From: Clostridiales bacterium
GTDB taxonomy: Bacteria > Bacillota > Clostridia > TANB77 > CAG-508
DNA: 64,000 nucleotides
Reading direction: 5' to 3'
NCBI GenBank assembly: GCA_004554705.1
Contig: SFKS01000004.1
Coordinates: 45,042-109,041 of the forward strand
The notes beneath the pieces were generated by a model. The model was not told the DNA's origin. It did no database searches and was given only the letters and a program-made list of their open reading frames with translations. Each line of letters begins with the position of its first letter. Within the stretch, counting starts at the first letter, position 1. Of the stretch, positions 16,260-25,837 are shown piece after piece. The position numbers and the translations under genes were made by a program.

Positions 16260-18080
16260 ATGACTTCAACTGTTAGCTTAATATTATTAATTATGTCATC
16301 TTTTCTAATCTTAGCATTATACATTTATGTTACTAAGAACAACACCAGTAAACTAGATTTTAAAAAAACATTTAAAAAATTATTATTATTATTATTATTA
16401 TGGTGTATTCCACTTATTTTTCAAATTGCATTTAGTAATATCTTATCTATTCCACCTATTTATTTTGACTATATTACTTATATTGGAATATGCTTTTTGC
16501 CAGTTACTTTTATTCAGCTAGTTTTACAATTTGTGCATCCAAATATTATAAGAGATAGTAAACTTATTAATTTGAAACTATCTATCATTCCTATTATTTG
16601 CTTGATTGCTTTGTGGACAAACGATTTCCATCATTTGTTTTATGTTAGATACTCTACTGTCTTTTTAAAAGCACAAAATGGACTATTCTTTTATATAACA
16701 AGTGCATATACCTATTCTCTTTTTGGAATAGCACTTATTTATCTGTTTATTTATTGTGTTAAAAACATCAAAATATTTTTCTTGCAATCTTTATTTATTT
16801 TTATTGGAGCTTTAATCCCTTTGATTGTAAATTTATTAGGGGTAGTAGGTGTTTTTGATTTATCAATATATGTTACACCTATATGTTTTTCTATAACCTT
16901 GCTTTGTTTTGCGTTGTCAATTTTCAAATTTGGTTTTTTGAAGGTTACACCAATTACGCTAAGAAATATAGTAAATAGAATTTCAGATTCCTATTTGGTA
17001 CTAAATAGTGATTTATCAATTGTTGATTTTAATAAAACTTTGTTAGATACTTTTCATGTTGTTGAGCCTTCAATTATTAATAAGAACTTACTTTCTGATA
17101 TTCCATCACTTAAAGACTTTCGTGCCATATCAAAGGAATTATCTTCTGCAGTTAAGAAAACCCAAAATAGCGACATAACTGTTGTTTTAGATAAATACTT
17201 CAAAAGTGTAAACAAATATTTTCATATTGAAATAAACCGAATATATGAAAAGGATTCATATTTAGGTACTCTAATTCTTTTGAAAGATGTTACTCAGCAT
17301 AAGCACGATTTACAAACTATTAAAAATAATCAAGAGATTTTAATTGAAAGAGAACGTTTGGCAACTTTAGGCCAAATGATAGGGGGAATTGCTCATAATC
17401 TTAAAACTCCTATAATGTCTATATCAGGAGCTACTGAAGGAATTATGGATTTAATAAATGAATATAGAAATTCTATTGGTGATCCAGAAGTAACAATAGA
17501 TGATCATAAAGAAATTGCTGGAGATATGGAGGAATGGATAAAAAAAATTCAGAATCATCTCTCTTATATGTCTGACATTATCACTACTGTTAAGGGGCAA
17601 GCTGTTGCATTTTCTGATAATACCTCCTTTACAAGCTTTACAATTGACGATTTTATAAGACAAGTAAATATATTAATGAAACACGAATTAAGTCATGCTT
17701 TAATAGAGCTTGAAGAAATTTTGGAATTACCTGCAGATACTGTTGTTAAAGGAAATATTAATAGTTTAGTACAAGTTGTGAATAATATTATTTCTAATGC
17801 TATTCAAGCTTATGATGGTAAGCCTAACCAGAAAATAATATTAACTATTTCTAATAAAGATAATATTCTTGTAATTAAAATTCAGGACTTTGCAAATGGA
17901 ATTCCAGATTCAGTTAAATCAAAGCTTTTTAAAGAAATGGCAACTACAAAAGGTAAAAATGGAACTGGACTTGGATTATTTATGTCTTATTCTAATATAA
18001 AAGCCCATTTCAATGGTAATATACGTTTTGAAACTAGAAAAGGAAAAGGAACTTCATTCTATATTGAAATTCCTAATTAA
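16260..18080 (+). CDS. Sensor histidine kinase with 7TM-type N-terminus
   Basis: Membrane sensor that autophosphorylates and signals to a response regulator, none of which is in the window. The first ~225 residues form about seven hydrophobic helices. A PAS-like segment follows (ISDSYLVLNSDLSIVDFN), then the phosphoacceptor helix QMIGGIAHNLKTPI and the ATP-binding motifs NIISNAIQAYDG, IQDFANGIP and GTGLGLFMSY. AAGGAGGG lies just before the ATG, 10 bp after the NRPS stop. One transcript is likely, so the kinase may sense a signal tied to the NRPS product; that link is inference. Confidence 0.88.
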   Translation: MTSTVSLILLIMSSFLILALYIYVTKNNTSKLDFKKTFKKLLLLLLLWCIPLIFQIAFSNILSIPPIYFDYITYIGICFLPVTFIQLVLQFVHPNIIRDSKLINLKLSIIPIICLIALWTNDFHHLFYVRYSTVFLKAQNGLFFYITSAYTYSLFGIALIYLFIYCVKNIKIFFLQSLFIFIGALIPLIVNLLGVVGVFDLSIYVTPICFSITLLCFALSIFKFGFLKVTPITLRNIVNRISDSYLVLNSDLSIVDFNKTLLDTFHVVEPSIINKNLLSDIPSLKDFRAISKELSSAVKKTQNSDITVVLDKYFKSVNKYFHIEINRIYEKDSYLGTLILLKDVTQHKHDLQTIKNNQEILIERERLATLGQMIGGIAHNLKTPIMSISGATEGIMDLINEYRNSIGDPEVTIDDHKEIAGDMEEWIKKIQNHLSYMSDIITTVKGQAVAFSDNTSFTSFTIDDFIRQVNILMKHELSHALIELEEILELPADTVVKGNINSLVQVVNNIISNAIQAYDGKPNQKIILTISNKDNILVIKIQDFANGIPDSVKSKLFKEMATTKGKNGTGLGLFMSYSNIKAHFNGNIRFETRKGKGTSFYIEIPN

Positions 18081-18133
18081 TAAAATATATAAAAAAGAAA
18101 AGAGTGTTGGCAAAAGTTTTTACTTTTTCAACA

Positions 18134-18172
18134 CGATTAAAAAAATTCCCTTAAAGGGAATTTTTTTAATCG
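18134..18172. terminator. Bidirectional terminator between kinase and virD4
   Basis: A perfect 19-bp inverted repeat (CGATTAAAAAAATTCCCTT and its complement) with T runs on both strands. It overlaps the virD4 stop codon and serves both convergent genes. Confidence 0.85.
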
Positions 18173-20176
18173 TTACTGTCTTCAAATGCTCCAAAAAGCT
18201 CGTCAAATTTTGCTTCTAATTCTTTTTGTAAATCATATGTATTACTGTTTTCTTCTTTAATTTCAGTTGGCTTTACTTCAATATTATCTGATGATGTTCC
18301 TTCAAACAAGTTGTTGTCTGTTAAGTCTTCATTTTTATCCATTTTTGAAGGTTCTTCTTTTTGCTTATTTTCAGGTATATCATCGAATAAATCATCTAAT
18401 GATTCTATTTTGGTATCTTTTTCCTTCTCTTCTTTTTCTTCAACATATGGATTGTATGGATTATACTTTCTCCATTTTCCTCTATCTATTGGTGGAACTG
18501 AATTATGGCTACATTCATATTTTTCTACTAATTTTGCAGTTCCATATTTAAAGTAGTAATACTTTTCTGCTTTTATTGGTTTTATTCCTTTTTCTAAAAT
18601 AATGCACACATCATTATCTAATCTTCTTAATTCATCTGGTGTCATTAAAGCCCTTGCCATTATCTGATCTGATTTGTTAAAACCTTGTCTCCACATGTTT
18701 TTATCTTTATTTACAGACCAACTTTCATGTGATATTGTTTTTTCTCCTAATTCCTTTGAAAAATATTCAACCGTTTTTTGTGAATTACTTCCTAAGAATA
18801 TACATGTATCACAGTTACCAATAATTGTTTCATATGATTTTTCATATACAGCTTCCAATTGGTCTAAGTTCTGTAAAATTACACTGAATGATATCTTTCT
18901 ACTTCTTGATGTAGATATTTTTTTATCAAAATCTGGTATTTTACCAATATTTGCAAACTCATCTAATATAAAGTATGTTGGTTGTGGAAGTGCCCCTCCA
19001 CTTCTATCTGCAAAGTCATATAGTCTTTGTATCATCTGTGAGAAGAAAATTGTAAGTAAAAAGTCATAAGCTGCATGCGTATCTGATGATATAACATATA
19101 CTGCCATTTTCTTTTTACCAATTTCTTCAAAATCTATTGTGTTTGTTGATGTTAGTTCTGCTATTTCCTTTGAATCAAATTTACCTAATTTTGATTGAAG
19201 TGTACTTAAAATTGAACTATATGTTTTTTCTGGTGCTATTTCAATAGATTTGTAATTCATTCTCGCAGGATGGTCATATGGTAATTGGTTCATAAGTTCT
19301 GTAAGAAGGTTTCCTCCTCCATTGCTATTTGCTGCTCTAACTAATTCTGCACAGCTTGCTAAATTTTGTTCTTCTTCTGGTCTTGTTGCTAATAAATAAT
19401 ATATTAATGCTTTAAGTAGCATTTCTGCCATATCATCCCAATATGGATCTGATGTGCTTCCTTCTATTTTTTGACCTTTTACTATTGTATTTGCAATAAC
19501 GTCAACATCTATTTCACTCTCTATATGCATTAATGGATTATACCCATCACTATTTTTTGGATTTACTAAATTTAATATTTTAATATCATAACCTTGTTCT
19601 CGTAAATATCCAGATGTTTTATCATAAAGCTCTCCTTTAGGGTCTGTAAATACGTATGAACCTAGCAATTGATATGCATTTGGAATAACATATGAAGCAG
19701 ATTTACCAGAACCTGAACCGTCCAACTACTAACACATTTACATTTCCTCTTTTATCTACTGGTAAATAGTGTTTTTCAGCAAGCAGAATACCTTTATTTT
19801 TACTTAAAATCGAATATTGTTCTCCTTTTGCCCAATCACTGGAACCATGTTCAATATTTGCATATTCATGTTTTGGCATTGTTTTAATAAAACCTACTGT
19901 TGCAAAAAAGGTAAGTACTATTGCCAAATATAGCTCATTTTTTAAATATGTATTTCTATACTCATTTGAAAATGCTTTTTTTAAATTGCCAAAAACATTA
20001 CTTAAGTCACTTTTTAATAGATTTTCTATGAATTCACCATTTCCTTTAACTGTACCATCTACCCAGCTTATGGATATAGGACCAATTAATACTATGGATA
20101 AAATAACCCATAGTATTAAGACTATTATTAAAACAGATTTACATTTTTTTAATGCAAAACGAATTTTTTCTCCCAT
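18166..20176 (-). CDS. VirD4/TraG-type coupling ATPase, read through one CGG +1 site inside Walker A
   Basis: Membrane-anchored ATPase of the type IV coupling protein family, which feeds DNA or proteins into a secretion channel. Two frames unite into 669 residues if CGG at 19720-19718 is shifted +1. The junction reads NVLVVG-GSGSGKSASYV, so the shift creates the Walker A motif. Two membrane helices lie in the first 110 residues; Walker B is PTYFILDEFANIG, and TSRSRKISFSVILQNLDQL follows. The tail is acidic. ATG at 20176 behind AGGTG is preferred over GTG at 20185. Two small genes precede it. Relaxase genes are absent nearby. Confidence 0.9.
19718..19720 (-). other. CGG +1 recoding site in virD4 (inside Walker A)
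   Basis: Codons GTT GGA CGG TTC; skipping the C gives GTT GGA GGT TCA GGT TCT GGT AAA (V-G-G-S-G-S-G-K), the ATP-binding P-loop. Confidence 0.85.
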
Positions 20177-20200
20177 TAAAATCACCTATTCTTTGGTTTA

Positions 20201-20347
20201 TTATTTTTCTTCTATTTCTTTTACTTTTCTTTTAGTAGGTACTGCTTCTAGAACTAATTTTTTATTCTCTGGTAATTCTTTTAATTTTTTAGCACTTTTT
20301 AATCCTTTTGGTGGAGAAATAGGATCAAATTTTTCAATTCCCATCAT
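20201..20347 (-). CDS. Small basic protein upstream of virD4
   Basis: Forty-eight residues starting MMGIEKFDPISPPKGLK and rich in lysine. AAGGAGG lies 7 nt before the ATG at 20347. It lies between a 187-residue unknown gene and virD4, all on the minus strand with short gaps (24 and 11 bp), so it is probably part of the same operon. No domain is recognised. Confidence 0.65.
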   Translation of the reverse strand: MMGIEKFDPISPPKGLKSAKKLKELPENKKLVLEAVPTKRKVKEIEEK

Positions 20348-20358
20348 CAACTACCTCC

Positions 20359-20922
20359 TTACTTTTTAAATACTGGGCTACCACCCACTAAAATATAATC
20401 ATCATCTTTTCCTTGTCTTATTTCAAAGGCAAAATAGTTCTTATGTGCTTTTAGTTTACATTTTCCTTTTACTTCATTTGTTGCTTCATCAAAGTATAAA
20501 ACTGGTTTTACTTCTTCAACTGTATCTAAGTCTATAATTGTAATAGGTCTTTTTAAATTTGGTGTGTATGTAAAATCCCTTACTTCAGTGTCCTCTTCTT
20601 CATAGTACTTTTTAAAGTTGAATGGAAGAGGTGACTTTTCAATAATAACTTTGTCTCCATCTAATACACCATTATTTATAACAACTTTATCCTTGCCAAA
20701 TGAAAATATCGCTAATCTATTTCCTTCTGGCTTTGGATTGTCAATATAAAACGTTTTTCGTATTTTTTCTCCAACATATTCTTCTGTACTATCTAATCTT
20801 TGTATGGTAAACTTGGGAGAATTTTTTTCTAATTCTTTTTCTGTCTTACTTACTTCGTATACTACTGTTCTAACATTTTGTGGATCTGTTATACTAAAGT
20901 GTTTTCCTTCAAAATTTTCCAT
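20359..20922 (-). CDS. Conserved protein of unknown function in the virD4 operon
   Basis: A 187-residue soluble protein starting MENFEGKHFSITDPQNV, with mixed beta-rich character and many charged residues. No signal peptide or membrane segment is visible. GAGAGGTG lies before the ATG. As first gene of the virD4 operon it may be an accessory of the secretion or conjugation ATPase, but its sequence shows no motif I can name. Confidence 0.65.
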   Translation of the reverse strand: MENFEGKHFSITDPQNVRTVVYEVSKTEKELEKNSPKFTIQRLDSTEEYVGEKIRKTFYIDNPKPEGNRLAIFSFGKDKVVINNGVLDGDKVIIEKSPLPFNFKKYYEEEDTEVRDFTYTPNLKRPITIIDLDTVEEVKPVLYFDEATNEVKGKCKLKAHKNYFAFEIRQGKDDDYILVGGSPVFKK

Positions 20923-21029
20923 CTTTTAGCACCTCTCTTATCAAAACTCATGCTACTTGTCCTATGTATAATTACATATAAATTATACTATAGACTAGTA
21001 TATTTGTCAATATCTGTCGTGTTTTTATG

Positions 21030-22889
21030 TTAATTAAATGAAATAAAATTATATTTAATATTCCTTTTGTCTAATATTTCTTTTTCTCTATTTGAACATG
21101 TAAATATTATTATTTGATTTTCACTAAACTCTGTGCTTAAGTATTTTAATATATTTTCAAGTCTTTGGTTATCATAGTATGCAAAGGTTTCATCTAATAT
21201 TATTGGCATTTTTTCTTTTGTAATTTCTTGCATTGCAGATAGTCTTAATGATAAATATAATTGGTCTATTGTACCTATACTTAGCTTATTTGCATTTATG
21301 TACTCCCCATTTGCTAATTCAACTATTAAACCTTCACCATCAATAAATTTAATTTTATTATACTTTTCATTTGATATTTTAGAAACAATTTTAGAAAGAT
21401 TGCTTGTAAATTTAGGTGTGATTTCTTCTTTCATTCTGTTATATGCTCTTTCTAATGCCTCTTTCGCAATATTTATTGATTTATCTAATTTCAATAATTC
21501 CTCTTTTTCTTCAAGTAAGCCCTGCAAGTCTTCTTCAATTTTTGCTTTTTCTTCTAATTTATTTACTAAGTTGTTATATTCAATTTCACCTGTATGTATC
21601 TGTAATTTTATATTATTTATTTCTTTTTCTAAATTTTCTAAAATATTATTAATTTCTGTTTTATTTTCGTTCCATAAATATTCAAAATCTTCTTTATCAA
21701 TTTTATCTTTATATTCATTTTTTAATAGAATATATTTTTCTTTATTTTTTTCTATTTTTTCCATATTTATTTTATTAATTTTTTCTTTTATATTTTCAAT
21801 ATTATTTTCAGCTGTTTTTATTTCTAATAATATTTTTTCTTGTTCATTTTTTTTTGCTTTTATTTTTTTATTTTCTTTTAAAAATATGAATGCGAAAATT
21901 ATTGCTGTAAAAATTAGTATAATTATTTTTATAATTTTATTAATTTTAAAAATAAAAAATAATATATTAATTAATATTAATAAAAAAAGAATAATATAAT
22001 TAAATAATTTATTTATTTTATTTTTATTTATTTTATTTATTTTATTTTTATTTTTAAAATTATTTATTTTAATTTTTTCTTCATTTATTATATCATTATT
22101 TATTTTTATTTTTTCATTTTCTAAAATTTCTTCGTTCTTAATTAAAAGAATTTTTTTAATCAATTCGGTTTTTATTTCCTTGTCTTTTAGTTTGACCATG
22201 TTGCTGTTTTGTTTTTTTAACAATTCATTTTTTTGTTCATCGCTTGCAGTTGCATTTTTCTGTTCATTCATTAATTTTTCAATATTTTCTGCAATAACGT
22301 TTATCGGTTTTCCTACGGTTCTGCTTGTTCCAACCTCTTCTAGTTGTTTTTTGTTTAGTGTGGTTATTGTCTTTTTGTATGAAATGTTTTCCTCTCCTGT
22401 TGATAATAAATTGGCAATTTTTTGTACTAGTGTGTTTTGTTCTATACTGTCTAAAACCACTTCTTTTTGTTCAATTAATGTTGTGGATAAAAAACTCGTT
22501 TCGTCCATACCTGTTTGTTCATAAAAAAATTCATTACCTTTAGTTTTATCAATATTAAAATTTTTAGAGATATCTTCTGAATTTTTATATATTTTTGGAT
22601 TTTTTTTAGTAAAATCTCTAAAGACTTCATATTTTTCATTATTATCTAATGTATATTCTATTTTTCCAGAAAATTCTTGTGCTTGCCATGGTTTATATTT
22701 TTCATAATCTGGAAATTCTTTTTTATTTTTATTTTTTGAAATACCATAAAGCATTCCTGAAATAAATTTTAATAATGTTGTTTTTCCCGCCTCATTTTCT
22801 CCATAAATTAAATTAATATTATTATTTAAATTGATTTCTTTATTTTCTATTTTCCCAAAACCATTTATTTTTAATTTATTTATTTTCAA
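21030..22889 (-). CDS. SbcC/YhaN-like AAA ATPase for DNA repair
   Basis: Rad50/SbcC-type ATPase partner of a nuclease. The N-terminus starts KINKLKINGFGKIENKEI with Walker A YGENEAGKTTLLKF around residue 30. Long coiled-coil segments fill residues 180-490, with a hydrophobic stretch near 300-345 (YIILFLLILINILFFIFK), which suggests membrane association as in YhaN-type proteins. The ABC signature is LSIGTIDQLYLSLRLS and Walker B PIILDETFAYYD. The start is TTG behind AGAGGTG. It lies 15 bp after its nuclease partner gene and is shorter than full SbcC. Confidence 0.85.
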   Translation of the reverse strand: MKINKLKINGFGKIENKEINLNNNINLIYGENEAGKTTLLKFISGMLYGISKNKNKKEFPDYEKYKPWQAQEFSGKIEYTLDNNEKYEVFRDFTKKNPKIYKNSEDISKNFNIDKTKGNEFFYEQTGMDETSFLSTTLIEQKEVVLDSIEQNTLVQKIANLLSTGEENISYKKTITTLNKKQLEEVGTSRTVGKPINVIAENIEKLMNEQKNATASDEQKNELLKKQNSNMVKLKDKEIKTELIKKILLIKNEEILENEKIKINNDIINEEKIKINNFKNKNKINKINKNKINKLFNYIILFLLILINILFFIFKINKIIKIIILIFTAIIFAFIFLKENKKIKAKKNEQEKILLEIKTAENNIENIKEKINKINMEKIEKNKEKYILLKNEYKDKIDKEDFEYLWNENKTEINNILENLEKEINNIKLQIHTGEIEYNNLVNKLEEKAKIEEDLQGLLEEKEELLKLDKSINIAKEALERAYNRMKEEITPKFTSNLSKIVSKISNEKYNKIKFIDGEGLIVELANGEYINANKLSIGTIDQLYLSLRLSAMQEITKEKMPIILDETFAYYDNQRLENILKYLSTEFSENQIIIFTCSNREKEILDKRNIKYNFISFN

Positions 22890-22904
22890 AATATCACCTC
22901 TTAA

Positions 22905-23966
22905 TTAAATAGCTTGTATTCCTATTTCTATGGCTTTTTTAATTTCCTCTTCTGAATAATTATTTTCTTTTTTTATTTTTTCCATTTCTTGAATAAAATA
23001 GCTTTTTAAATTATTCTCACCTTTTATTTTTTCAAAATCAATTTTAATTTGTGAAAAATCTTTTATTTTTAAAATATTTTTTTTATTAATTTCTTTTAAT
23101 AAATTATTTGTATTTATTTCTATATTTTTATCTCCATTTAATATGATTTTATAAAATTTATTTTCTTCTAAATTAATTAAATTAATTTTTTCAATTAATT
23201 CTTCTTCGGAATATATCTCTGAAATATTTAATTTTATTTCTGCAAATTCTTTTTCATCTATTTTTTGGAAATTAATTTCTAATTTATTTTTTTCTAAATT
23301 AACATCCAAAACGCCATGTTCTGCCAATTCATCAAATCCCAGAGAGATAGTAGATCCAGGATATGCTATATTTTTTTTTATTTCCCTTTTATGGATATGT
23401 CCTAATGCTATATAATCAAAGCCTAAAAGCTGTAGCTCATTTTCATTTATTGGATTATATTGCATATCAATTTTTTTACTTGCATTTAATGCTCCATGCA
23501 TTATTAAAATATTTAATTTATTTTTATTTTCTATTTTTATTTTTTTAATATTTGAGTCTGGCATGTAAAAATCATTAAACCCAAATCCATATATATCACA
23601 ATCTTCAAACTCGTATTTTTTTATTTCAGAATTAAAAATATATACATTTTCACCCCATTTATAATTATTATAATATGAATTTTTTAAAAATGGATCATGG
23701 TTTCCTGGTGTTATAAATATTTTTGTCTTAGGTATTTCTTTAAATAAATTATTTATATATTCTATCGTGGATTGTCTTATATATTGTTGTTCATATAAAT
23801 CACCTGCTATAAATAAATAGGGTATTTTTTCTTGTTTTATTTTCTCTATTATTTTTTTGAGAGCATTTCTCTGGTCTAGCCTTCTTAAATTCCCCAGATT
23901 ATAATGGTTAGTAAGTACTGTAAATGGACTATCAAAATGCATATCTGCCATATGTATAAATCTCAT
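22905..23966 (-). CDS. SbcD/YhaO-like metallophosphoesterase (Mre11 type)
   Basis: Nuclease subunit that processes DNA ends with the ATPase encoded next to it. The calcineurin-like phosphoesterase motifs are all visible: FIHMADMHFDSP at the start, LFIAGDLYEQQY, FITPGNHDPF, LIMHGALN and ALGHIHKRE. The 353-residue length suits the YhaO family. The C-terminal part has a KI-rich capping domain. It is first in the two-gene operon. Confidence 0.9.
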   Translation of the reverse strand: MRFIHMADMHFDSPFTVLTNHYNLGNLRRLDQRNALKKIIEKIKQEKIPYLFIAGDLYEQQYIRQSTIEYINNLFKEIPKTKIFITPGNHDPFLKNSYYNNYKWGENVYIFNSEIKKYEFEDCDIYGFGFNDFYMPDSNIKKIKIENKNKLNILIMHGALNASKKIDMQYNPINENELQLLGFDYIALGHIHKREIKKNIAYPGSTISLGFDELAEHGVLDVNLEKNKLEINFQKIDEKEFAEIKLNISEIYSEEELIEKINLINLEENKFYKIILNGDKNIEINTNNLLKEINKKNILKIKDFSQIKIDFEKIKGENNLKSYFIQEMEKIKKENNYSEEEIKKAIEIGIQAI

Positions 23967-24005
23967 TTTTCTCCTCTTTTCTATTTTATTCTATTTTATT
24001 TAATT

Positions 24006-24572
24006 TTAAATTTTCCCATTTTTTATTAAGTAATTTCTAGCAATAATACTATCTGGATGCACAGTCGCTTTTTTCTCTATTTGTAGCATTATTTTTTTGT
24101 CTATAATATACAAAACTGCTTTATCTATACTTTCATCTAATAAACTATTTAAATGTTCTATGTCTGCAAAGCCTCTTTCATTGCTTGTTCTGTCTGCTAT
24201 AAATAATATTTTATCCAGTAAGCTCATATTTTCTATTCCTGTTGTGTGTGTTCTTATTGCTTGTCCCATTTCAGACGTGAACCCTAGTTCTTTAATTACT
24301 ATGTCTTCTCCTATTTTGGCATGCAATAGACTAGGATTTTCTTTTTCTATTTCATCTATTTTGATATTGTTTTTTTCTATATATTTTAATTTTTCATCAT
24401 CTGGTATTTCTTTTGCTATATCATGTGCTATTCCAACTTTCGCAGCAGTTTCTATATCTATACCAAATTTCTTAGCAAGTTCTATACTTCTATTCATTAC
24501 ACATTCACAATGGTAAAATCTTTTTTTAGATAGTCTTTGTTTTACAATCTCTTTTATTTCTTCTAATTCCAT
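24006..24572 (-). CDS. yqeK: YqeK-type HD-domain hydrolase (symmetrical Ap4A hydrolase)
   Basis: Metal-dependent phosphohydrolase; YqeK members split diadenosine tetraphosphate into two ADP. The HD signature is VGIAHDIAKEIPDD near residue 48, with the upstream metal histidine in RFYHCECVMNRS and later HAKIGEDI and IRTHTTG. Its 188 residues match the family. In many Firmicutes it follows nadD; here it stands near DNA-repair genes. Upstream lies a 177-bp palindromic region. Confidence 0.88.
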   Translation of the reverse strand: MELEEIKEIVKQRLSKKRFYHCECVMNRSIELAKKFGIDIETAAKVGIAHDIAKEIPDDEKLKYIEKNNIKIDEIEKENPSLLHAKIGEDIVIKELGFTSEMGQAIRTHTTGIENMSLLDKILFIADRTSNERGFADIEHLNSLLDESIDKAVLYIIDKKIMLQIEKKATVHPDSIIARNYLIKNGKI

Positions 24573-24606
24573 ATTTTATAAAAAACCTTTCTTGCTTTAT
24601 TTTTAT

Positions 24607-24783
24607 TAACTTTACCATTAAATTTCTGAAAGCGAGGGGTTCGCAACTGATGGAGCTAGAAGTTCTAAAAAAATTTTACGGAAATAGTTCAATTTTATAT
24701 TGAAAGGGTGCCGTCAAATTTTAGTAGAACTTCTGCGACATCAGTAAGACAACTGAGCTACAAGAAATTTAATTGTAAAGTTA
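24607..24783. repeat. 177-bp imperfect palindrome with tRNA-like fragments
   Basis: The ends TAACTTTACCATTAAATTTCT and TAACTTTACAATTAAATTTCT (reverse strand) match at 20 of 21 positions; inner parts AGAAGTTCTA and AAAATTT-ACGG pair too. On the minus strand TTGTAGCTCAGTTG resembles a tRNA D-arm, and GCGAGGGGTTCGCAAC a T-arm-like loop. It fills the gap between ddl and yqeK. A MITE or structured RNA fits better than a tRNA. Confidence 0.55.
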
Positions 24784-24790
24784 AAATGTG

Positions 24791-25837
24791 CTAGTATGCC
24801 AAATCAATTAGTTTATCTAGCAATTTATCATAAGGCAAACCTGTATTTTCCCATAGTTTTGGATACATACTTATTTGTGTAAAGCCTGGTATTGTATTTA
24901 TTTCGTTGATATAAATTTTGTTATTTTTATCATCTACAAAGAAATCTACTCTTGCTAACCCTTTGCAATCAGTTGCTTTATAAGCTTTTTTTGCTATGTT
25001 TCTTACCTTATTTGATAATTCTTCTGGTAAATCCGCTGGCATTATTGTTTTTGATTTTTCATTTTGATATTTTGCATTAAAGCTATAAAATTCATTTCCT
25101 GATATTATTTCTCCTAAGCATGATGTCTCAATATCTTCGTTTCCTAAAACGGCACATTCTATTTCTCGTCCCTTTAAACTTTCTTCTATTAAGATTTTAT
25201 TATCAAATTTCCCTGCGTATTTTATAGCTTTAATTAACTCTTTTTCGTTTTCTACTCTACTTATACCAACAGATGAACCTGAGTTTGATGGTTTTACAAA
25301 CATTGGAAATTTAATTTTCATTAATGTTCTTCTTACAATTTCGTCTATGGTAAGAATTTCTTCCGAAAAATCTTTTTCTATGTATATATATTTATCCATA
25401 TATTTCCTTAAATATATATATTCTGCTTGTGGAATATTTGCTTTATCAAATATTATCTTTGAATATGCTTTATCCATACAAATACTTGAACTCAATACCT
25501 TTGCACCTACATATGGTATTTTAATTAATTCTAACATTCCTTGTATTGTCCCATCTTCACCGTATAAGCCATGTAAAACTGGAAATACAATATCTAATTT
25601 TTTTAAATATTCAATAATATTTTCTATTTTGTTTGTTCCTATTATTTCGTCTCCAACCTTAAATTCTTCATTATGGTATGTATATTCAAACCATTCTCCT
25701 TGTAAATTAATATAAATAGGATAAATTTCATATTTTTCCTTATTTAAATTTCTAATAATTGATGTCCCAGAAACAATTGAAACTTCATGCTCTGTTGATA
25801 TTCCACCAAAAATTACACCTATTTTTATTTTTTCCAT
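24791..25837 (-). CDS. ddl: D-alanine--D-alanine ligase
   Basis: Makes D-Ala-D-Ala for peptidoglycan. The 348-residue ATP-grasp protein begins IKIGVIFGGISTEHEVSIVS, the standard N-terminus. It has VFPVLHGLYGEDGTIQGML, FVKPSNSGSSVGISRV for ATP binding and FFVDDKNNKIYINEINTIPG with the metal-binding E and N. Its start overlaps the murF end by 13 bp, so the two sequential steps of the pathway are co-expressed: Ddl supplies the dipeptide that MurF adds. Confidence 0.95.
   Translation of the reverse strand: MEKIKIGVIFGGISTEHEVSIVSGTSIIRNLNKEKYEIYPIYINLQGEWFEYTYHNEEFKVGDEIIGTNKIENIIEYLKKLDIVFPVLHGLYGEDGTIQGMLELIKIPYVGAKVLSSSICMDKAYSKIIFDKANIPQAEYIYLRKYMDKYIYIEKDFSEEILTIDEIVRRTLMKIKFPMFVKPSNSGSSVGISRVENEKELIKAIKYAGKFDNKILIEESLKGREIECAVLGNEDIETSCLGEIISGNEFYSFNAKYQNEKSKTIMPADLPEELSNKVRNIAKKAYKATDCKGLARVDFFVDDKNNKIYINEINTIPGFTQISMYPKLWENTGLPYDKLLDKLIDLAY

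Noticed and set aside
24607..24783. tRNA gene
   Set aside because: No cloverleaf with acceptor stem, anticodon loop and CCA can be drawn; only fragments resemble tRNA arms.
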